Virus record (IMG/VR): IMGVR_UViG_3300021963_000191
Span: 1-49,270 of that record
Source of the DNA: a virus
Length of the DNA: 49,270 bases
Reading direction: 5' to 3' (one strand)
This document shows positions 45,004-49,270 of the stretch, in pieces. The notes beneath the pieces were generated by a model, which searched no databases, had not been told where the DNA came from, and saw nothing but the letters and a program-made list of their open reading frames with translations. Position 1 is the first letter of the stretch. Every line of letters begins with the position of its first letter. A program made the translations under genes and the position numbers.

Positions 45004-46872
45004 TTATCTTGTGTACAATCCGTTAAGGTAACTTGAGGTAGAAGTATATTGTGTAGCTGAAGTATTTTCTCCAGATTCAATAACATCTTCTATAGTATTT
45101 ACCACAGTATTTGAAATATCTATTTGAAGATATATATCTTTCAATGCAATTATATCATTTGACTCCGGAACTGCTTCAATTTGAATAACACCAGTTTCAA
45201 GAGATGTAGAAGTAATATTAATTATATCTAGTATAATTTCACCTTTTGTATAATCAACTGTTCCTGCATTATTTTTTACAATTACGGGATTATTGTCTAT
45301 AAGTTTAAATAAAATAATTCTACCAGATGATAATGAAATTGGAAAATCTGTAATATATAAAGTTTCGGCAAATTCATTAGTTTTAAATCCAGAAGATTTG
45401 ATGCTATAATTATTTGTTTTTTGGTGAAATTTATTACCAAAACATATCTCATAAGTTGCAAATGTATTAAATGCTGGTTGCAAGTCTCTTCTCATTTTGA
45501 CTTTTGTAATATTAGATGTAATTGCTCGATTTGTATTATCAATTAAACTATTAACCTTACTATACTTAAATCTTCCACCAAAACTATTTACGTCCGTTGA
45601 TCTTGAATATATGTTTAAGGTATTAATAACTTGATTGCGAAGTAGACTTGCATTTGCAGTAAATGATTGATTGTAATATATTGTTGTGTCCAATTCTACA
45701 TAAAGATATTTTAAATCAATAATTTCAGGTTTAATTCCAGCAATACTATATTGTTTTAGTTTTTTTCTAATTTCATTTTTTTTAATTTCTGATAAAAAAT
45801 TTCCATTTCTTGGTTTGATTGATATGAATACCTTTCCGTACTGTGGTGGATCTAATTCGTCTCCACCATAAGCAGATACCGAATCCACATTTGTATAAAT
45901 GTATGGTATTAGTGCTTTATAGTCGTTTGCTGTGACTGCTCTGTATTGTGATGCATATACTCTTGGTGCAAGATATTTGATAGAATCCAATTCTTCAATA
46001 TCATCTCCATTTTGAGCAGATGTTGTTGTGGTTAAAAGTGAAATCCCTGATGTAATTGTAATTGCGTTATTGTCCACAATTGAACCAGAAAATGTAAAAT
46101 TGGATGCACCATTTGCAGTTTTTCCATTAGTTACGATGTATGAAACAAGTACAGTGCTTCCGTTTTCTGGTTTCTTTCCCAATAAATTATCACCAAAAAG
46201 AATTTGGTATTTTTCATCATTGACTTCTTGAATTAAAAATACTTTAGAATTTTTATCAATATTTAAAATATTATCATAAAGCGAATATTTTTCGGTTGAT
46301 GTTAAAGATACACTTACTCTGATTGTAGATGTATCGATATCGGTGTTATCTAAAATGTATTTTTGGTTTGGTTGACTATAATCAATCGTAAAAGTTTTAG
46401 TTAAATATGTTCCTTCATAAATTGATATATCATTAAAATATGCAATACCAAAATTATCAACTGTGGTTGTTATAGCAGAAGGAATTGAAAATATATAATT
46501 GCCAGATTCAACAGCACCCAAAGCAACAATTCCTGCCTTTAATGTAACTGTTCTTGAATTTAAAGATCCGGTATTTACCGTAAAAGATATTTTAGATTCA
46601 GCTGATCTTTTAGAACGAGGAACGTAACCAATATTTCTTGCAAGAGATACAACATTTTCTCTTAATGTCGCAGAATCAATAAATGACTCATTTGCTTGCA
46701 TATTAGTATTATATGCAGTAATATAACTATTATATGCTAAAACATCTATTAGAATTGAAAAATTAGATCCTTCAAAATCAAAATCACTAAAATCTGTATT
46801 TGCTCTCAGATAGTCCTTAATCTGAGTTCGCAAATCATTAAAATCTAAATTTGTAAATTGATTAAATGACAT
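45004..46872 (-). CDS. gp6: gp6, baseplate wedge protein
   Basis: A 622-aa homologue of T4 gp6 (660 aa), the wedge protein related to gpJ of other contractile tails. The N-terminal FNDLRTQIKDYLRANTDFSDFDFEGSN region and ANESFIDSATLRENVVSLARNIGYVPRS (about 82-109) are the classic signature; they mark the fold that dimerises around the hub. A middle RAVTANDYKALIP (T4 gp6 type) and YGKVFISIKPRNG follow. The stop and the gp7 ATG are directly adjacent. Its ATG overlaps the gp25 TAA by one base (TAATG), giving coupled gp25-gp6-gp7 translation. In T4 gp6 with gp25 and gp53 builds the inner wedge ring. Confidence 0.97.
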   Translation of the reverse strand: MSFNQFTNLDFNDLRTQIKDYLRANTDFSDFDFEGSNFSILIDVLAYNSYITAYNTNMQANESFIDSATLRENVVSLARNIGYVPRSKRSAESKISFTVNTGSLNSRTVTLKAGIVALGAVESGNYIFSIPSAITTTVDNFGIAYFNDISIYEGTYLTKTFTIDYSQPNQKYILDNTDIDTSTIRVSVSLTSTEKYSLYDNILNIDKNSKVFLIQEVNDEKYQILFGDNLLGKKPENGSTVLVSYIVTNGKTANGASNFTFSGSIVDNNAITITSGISLLTTTTSAQNGDDIEELDSIKYLAPRVYASQYRAVTANDYKALIPYIYTNVDSVSAYGGDELDPPQYGKVFISIKPRNGNFLSEIKKNEIRKKLKQYSIAGIKPEIIDLKYLYVELDTTIYYNQSFTANASLLRNQVINTLNIYSRSTDVNSFGGRFKYSKVNSLIDNTNRAITSNITKVKMRRDLQPAFNTFATYEICFGNKFHQKTNNYSIKSSGFKTNEFAETLYITDFPISLSSGRIILFKLIDNNPVIVKNNAGTVDYTKGEIILDIINITSTSLETGVIQIEAVPESNDIIALKDIYLQIDISNTVVNTIEDVIESGENTSATQYTSTSSYLNGLYTR

Positions 46873-47273
46873 TATACTTTTGTTGATTGTAAAATAAATT
46901 CTATATTCTGAGTCGCAAAAGGCATACCAACAATGTCATAAGAAATACTAATATTTAAATCATTATTATCTAATTCAGATTCAATGATCACATTATTTAA
47001 TTTAATTCTGTATTCATAATTATTAATTAAATTTGTTATTTCTTGTTCTAAAAATACAGATATTTCAGAACTTTGTATTTCAAAAAGGGAGTTTTCAATA
47101 GATGTTCCTAATAAATTATTAAAAAATCTTTCCCCAATACGAGTTCTTACAAGATTCATTACCGATCTTTTGATCGAATCTTCATTTTTTAAAACAGTTA
47201 AATCATTCGTAATTGGATGTCTAGTAAAAGATAAACTAATATCTTTAAAACTACGAGAAATTTTTACTGCCAT
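46872..47273 (-). CDS. gp25: gp25, baseplate wedge protein (gp25/lysozyme-like family)
   Basis: A 133-aa homologue of T4 gp25 (132 aa). Visible features are the N-terminal SRSFKDISLSFTRHPITNDL, then SVMNLVRTRIGERFFNNLLG (about 37-56), the family signature LxTxxGER around the sheath-initiation fold, and the terminal strands. gp25 sits at the inner baseplate and starts sheath polymerisation because its fold mimics the sheath C-terminal domain. It is followed by gp6 with a one-base overlap. The ribosome site is the AGAGA upstream of the ATG. Confidence 0.97.
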   Translation of the reverse strand: MAVKISRSFKDISLSFTRHPITNDLTVLKNEDSIKRSVMNLVRTRIGERFFNNLLGTSIENSLFEIQSSEISVFLEQEITNLINNYEYRIKLNNVIIESELDNNDLNISISYDIVGMPFATQNIEFILQSTKV

Positions 47274-47307
47274 TCATTTTTTCTCTTTTATATATCTATA
47301 ATACTTT

Positions 47308-47547
47308 TTACCAAGTTTTTCCATAATTTGGTTCCGTTCCATATTCCCAATCATCATAATCTTCATCATTACGAATTTTTTCATGAAGATCGGTTTGTTT
47401 TTTTAAATTATGATTGGGTGCCAAATCATGCATAATTTCTTGAATGATTCTTTTTGGCGGTTCTGTTTTATAATCCGTAATCAAATGCGTAGTTCCCCAC
47501 ATTTGACGCATATATTCTTTGTCTCTATCGACTGATAAATTGGACAT
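47308..47547 (-). CDS. Unrecognised 79-aa protein before gp25
   Basis: A 79-aa charged protein (DRDKEYMRQMWGTTHLITDYK, RIIQEIMHDLAPNHN) ending in DWEYGTEPNYGKTW. It has Asp, Glu, Trp and Tyr in the last 25 residues and no membrane segment or Cys. An excellent AGGAGA ribosome site sits before the ATG, partly inside a hairpin. It lies between speD and gp25 on the same strand. I do not recognise the family; it could be an early-phase small phage protein or a virion protein. Position alone does not tell. Confidence 0.55.
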   Translation of the reverse strand: MSNLSVDRDKEYMRQMWGTTHLITDYKTEPPKRIIQEIMHDLAPNHNLKKQTDLHEKIRNDEDYDDWEYGTEPNYGKTW

Positions 47548-47554
47548 TTTTCTC

Positions 47555-47574
47555 CTGTTTTAAAAATAAAACAG
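47555..47574 (-). promoter_or_regulatory. Hairpin overlapping the 79-aa gene ribosome site
   Basis: Minus-strand RNA would form CUGUUUU / AAAACAG (7 bp, loop of 6). The 3' arm ends in CAG, which is the start of the CAGGAGA ribosome site. The stem is AU-rich and so weak, and no U-run follows, so it is more likely translational than a terminator, if it does anything. Confidence 0.35.
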
Positions 47575-47610
47575 AACTTTTATGATGGAGGTTTCTATCT
47601 CCAAATATAT

Positions 47611-47937
47611 TTAACGATTTAGATTTCTGATTTTATAATTGTATGAATTAAAATATTTTAAAAGTTCAATTGCAACAATTTTTGGATTTCCTTCTCCACA
47701 AGTGTAAATGTCAATTGCAATACATCCTTTTTCCGGCCATGTATGCGCCGAAAAATGACTTTCTGATAATGCAATCACAATCGTAAGACCTTGTGGTTCA
47801 AATTTATGAGTAAAGATATTTAAAATAGTCATCTTTGCACGAGAAATCCCCCTTTGGATTACTTCCAATAGAGGGATTGTATCATTTAACAAATTATATT
47901 CAATATCATATACCTCTAATAAGAGGTGATTGCCCAT
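47611..47937 (-). CDS. speD: SpeD, S-adenosylmethionine decarboxylase proenzyme
   Basis: A 108-aa prokaryotic-type AdoMet decarboxylase. It converts S-adenosylmethionine to decarboxylated AdoMet, the aminopropyl donor for spermidine synthesis. The proenzyme self-cleaves to a pyruvoyl group: the sequence SESHFSAHTWPEKG has the cleavage at Glu59-Ser60, with His65 and Cys80 (in IYTCGEG) as the other catalytic residues. Their spacing (5 and 20) equals that of Thermotoga SpeD. The N-terminus GNHLLLEVYDIE is family-like. I start at the ATG at 47937; a TTG at 47952 would add five residues. It is a known auxiliary metabolic gene of marine T4-like phages, thought to support polyamines for DNA packaging or host metabolism. 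Confidence 0.93.
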   Translation of the reverse strand: MGNHLLLEVYDIEYNLLNDTIPLLEVIQRGISRAKMTILNIFTHKFEPQGLTIVIALSESHFSAHTWPEKGCIAIDIYTCGEGNPKIVAIELLKYFNSYNYKIRNLNR

Positions 47938-47980
47938 AGAAAATTGTTCCAATAATTATGATACTAAAAAATTATTTATT

Positions 47981-48610
47981 TTAATTTAAATTTGTAATTT
48001 CATACATGTAATGATTAGATGTTTCTATTTTTCTTTTATTTTCTACGGAATATAAATTCATATCAATCTCATGTCCAGGATTTTTGTCTATTCTATTGAA
48101 TGTCCAGGCACTATCATACCATATAATTCTATTATTTGGGTATGCATAGTAATTTCCAGTTTCCATCTTGAACAAATGAGCACATTTATGTTCAGGAGTC
48201 TCTGAAAAATTAAGATCAGTGACTCCTTTATTTTCCCATGACCAATCAAGAGTAAACATATAACTTCCAATCACCTTTTTTCCGTCAGGACGAATTAATT
48301 CTGCTTGTAATCCAGCAAGACGAGCACGTTTCTGAACGTCAATATATGGCGAAAAACAGTCCCAGTACATAATATCTTCCAATGGTTCAATTGGTGCATC
48401 TGATTTCCAACAAAAGGCATGAATAGGTCTACGAGTCCAATTTACACCATTTTCAAGAAATGCCTCAAACAAAGGAACTCTTTTTTCAATACTAGCAACA
48501 CAATGCACATCACATTTGGTTACTTCGCCATGCCCCTTTATATGATTAAAAAGAAACTCATTACGAATATAACAACTCCAATCTGGAAGGCTGTGATTTA
48601 GATAAGCCAT
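47981..48610 (-). CDS. Unrecognised 209-aa conserved-type protein
   Basis: A 209-aa soluble protein with no signal peptide or membrane segment. It starts AYLNHSLPDWSCYIRNEFL and has many Trp, Tyr and His residues: PIHAFCWKSD (62-71), MYWDCFSPYIDVQKRARLAG (81-100), YMFTLDWSWEN and SETPEHKCAHLF (136-147), YAYPNNRIIWYDSAWTF. Cys in TKCDVHC are paired. I recall a similar family in marine phages and marine bacteria without known function; treat that as memory, not as a search. The gene lies between the 45-aa basic gene and speD in the accessory block, probably on one message with them. It is not a typical virion protein by composition. Confidence 0.6.
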   Translation of the reverse strand: MAYLNHSLPDWSCYIRNEFLFNHIKGHGEVTKCDVHCVASIEKRVPLFEAFLENGVNWTRRPIHAFCWKSDAPIEPLEDIMYWDCFSPYIDVQKRARLAGLQAELIRPDGKKVIGSYMFTLDWSWENKGVTDLNFSETPEHKCAHLFKMETGNYYAYPNNRIIWYDSAWTFNRIDKNPGHEIDMNLYSVENKRKIETSNHYMYEITNLN

Positions 48611-48612
48611 TT

Positions 48613-48750
48613 TTATCCTTTACCTTGACCTCTATATTTTTTTCGAGCGGAATTTCGACTTGTCTTCGAATACTTTGTATTCTTTCCTTGTCCTTGAAGT
48701 GTATTCTTAGGTGTACTATCAATCTTTTGATCTTTTTTATTTAGTGCCAT
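48613..48750 (-). CDS. Small basic protein, 45 aa
   Basis: Translating the minus strand from the ATG at 48750 gives a 45-aa protein, MALNKKDQKIDSTPKNTLQG and then QGKNTKYSKT, ending in KKYRGQGKG before TAA. It is strongly basic with many Lys, Arg, Gln and Gly, and it has a very good AGGAG ribosome site about 8 bases before the ATG. I recall short proteins of this kind (with NTLQGKGKNT and KKYRGQG) in marine T4-like phages. It probably binds nucleic acid or a ribosomal or polymerase surface, but that is inference. It is followed two bases later by the 209-aa gene. Confidence 0.7.
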   Translation of the reverse strand: MALNKKDQKIDSTPKNTLQGQGKNTKYSKTSRNSARKKYRGQGKG

Positions 48751-48809
48751 TTTAATTCTTCTCCTTTTTTGTTCAAAAAACGGTTTTTGACGGGATTTTT
48801 GCGTAAGTG

Positions 48810-48844
48810 TTATAAGAATACTATAAGAAGCAGTTCCTATAACA
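48810..48844 (-). promoter_or_regulatory. Hairpin in the leader of the 45-aa gene
   Basis: Minus-strand RNA contains GUUAUAGGAA and UUCUUAUAAC, which pair over 10 bp with one U-G and a 15-base loop. No U-run follows at once. It sits in the 5' leader after the promoter at 48899-48927; a role in message stability is a guess. Confidence 0.4.
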
Positions 48845-48856
48845 TCTCTGAGATAT

Positions 48857-48901
48857 AGAAAAATACCTCTATAAGACTTGTTTAAATCTCATAGAGGTAT
48901 T
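48857..48901 (-). terminator. Terminator after the glycosyltransferase-like gene
   Basis: Minus-strand RNA pairs AAUACCUCUAU with AUAGAGGUAUU (11 bp, with three more pairs inside after a mismatch) and is followed by a UUUUU run. This is a good intrinsic terminator for the gene ending at 48949. Its upstream arm overlaps the -10 element of the promoter at 48899-48904, so RNA started there should not form the full hairpin. Confidence 0.75.
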
Positions 48902-48927
48902 CTAAGTTAAACCACTGAAAACGTCAA
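48899..48927 (-). promoter_or_regulatory. Host sigma-70-type promoter for the 45-aa to 79-aa block
   Basis: The minus strand has TTGACG (48922-48927), a 17-base spacer and TAGAAT (48899-48904), both one base off consensus. RNA would start near 48892 with a leader of about 140 bases before the ATG at 48750. The remaining bases 48751-48948 hold only this promoter, the terminator and the leader hairpin. Confidence 0.65.
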
Positions 48928-48948
48928 GAAATGTCTGAGAGATAATGC

Positions 48949-49270
48949 TCAGATAACTCTCATCTTTTCATGTCCGACACGAATCTGTGGATCACACCAA
49001 ATTTCAAATCCTTCTTCTTTTGCATCGAGACAGAAAGAAACATCTTCTCCACACATATCTTGTACTTCTCCAGATTCAAAGACTTGCATTTTAGGAGCAA
49101 ACCAAGGATATTCAAGTTTTTCAAATACTCCTTTTTTAATCAGCACCCAACCAAATCCTGTATAATCGACTGTAAATGGTTTGCGCCTTTTGCCCATTGT
49201 ATCTAAAGTTTCATGATTCATAACTCCTCCATTGCCCCTAAAATCGTCTTCTTCTAACCAATGAGCAACT
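48949..49270 (-). CDS. Glycosyltransferase-like protein, 5' part missing
   Basis: The minus-strand frame enters from the right edge already open (107 codons to TGA) and so lacks its start; an internal Met at 49221 is unlikely to be the start. The end of the protein has VDYTGFGWVLIKKGVFEKL, then GEDVSFCLDAKEEGFEIWCD (about the last 35-16 residues) and VGHEK. This is the C-terminal half of a GT-A fold glycosyltransferase, where the acidic ED motif precedes the Cys-containing helix and the final His is metal-adjacent. The substrate is unknown; in phages such enzymes modify DNA or host surface sugars. It is followed by a terminator and promoter. Confidence 0.65.
   Translation of the reverse strand, partial: VAHWLEEDDFRGNGGVMNHETLDTMGKRRKPFTVDYTGFGWVLIKKGVFEKLEYPWFAPKMQVFESGEVQDMCGEDVSFCLDAKEEGFEIWCDPQIRVGHEKMRVI

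Noticed and set aside
48815-48840. T4 MotA-box-like TGCTT before the 45-aa gene
   Set aside because: MotA is generally absent from marine T4-like phages as I know them, and the match is short. A good sigma-70-type promoter already lies upstream.
1-49270. tRNA genes, CRISPR arrays, insertion sequences, attachment sites and photosynthesis genes
   Set aside because: I looked for clover-leaf ends, regularly spaced repeats, transposase motifs and psbA-type reading frames and found none. The repeats present are all inside virion genes.

Overview
The window looks like part of the virion and late-gene block of a T4-like marine myovirus, most likely a cyanophage or a related pelagiphage. The basis is the strongly AT-rich sequence and a continuous series of T4 core homologues: gp25, gp6, gp7, gp8, gp13 to gp23, UvsY, UvsW and gp55. 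Many of these carry extensions typical of marine T4-like phages, and there is a phage speD (S-adenosylmethionine decarboxylase). No photosynthesis gene is present, so the host cannot be fixed from this window. Every gene I can support is on the minus strand, so transcription runs from high to low coordinates. Genes are tightly packed, often overlapping by 1, 4 or 8 bases. No stretch above 300 bases lacks a gene; the longest gap is 48751-48948.

In transcription order: (1) 49270-47308 is an accessory block with the 3' part of a glycosyltransferase-like gene, a 45-aa basic protein, an unrecognised 209-aa protein, SpeD and an unrecognised 79-aa protein. (2) 47273-31164 is the baseplate wedge: gp25, gp6, a 4077-aa gp7 homologue (a quarter of the window) and an expanded gp8. 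(3) 31158-20165 holds a 2494-aa virion protein (DUF4815-type N-terminus), three small virion-type proteins, an 814-aa repeat-rich fibre-like protein and a coiled-coil protein. (4) 20168-12700 is neck and packaging: gp13, gp14, gp15, gp16, an unusual 627-aa multidomain protein, a 62-aa protein and gp17. (5) 12643-3158 is tail and head: gp18, gp19, gp20, gp67-like, a 173-aa virion-type protein, gp21, gp22, gp23 and a tail-tube-like protein. (6) 3155-293 is recombination and late transcription: UvsY, UvsW, an Sm-like protein and gp55. A zinc-ribbon gene runs off the left edge.

Regulation can be read in part. T4-type late promoters (TATAAATA on the minus strand) lie before gp18, gp67, gp22 and the left-edge gene, with variants before gp20 and the 112-aa gene. 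gp55, the late sigma factor that would recognise them, has instead a near-consensus host-type promoter. A strong intrinsic terminator follows gp23. Two promoters are nested in hairpins so that read-through RNA would fold but RNA started at the promoter would not; the case between gp55 and the left-edge gene resembles the known T4 gene e and gene 49 late-translation switch.

The most unusual features are the enlarged baseplate and neck proteins. gp14, gp8, gp7 and the 2494-aa protein share a short module around a GxGY motif. gp15, gp7 and the 2494-aa protein share a second module. gp7 also contains a YHYH-like domain, and its beta-propeller lies near the C-terminus instead of the N-terminus as in T4.
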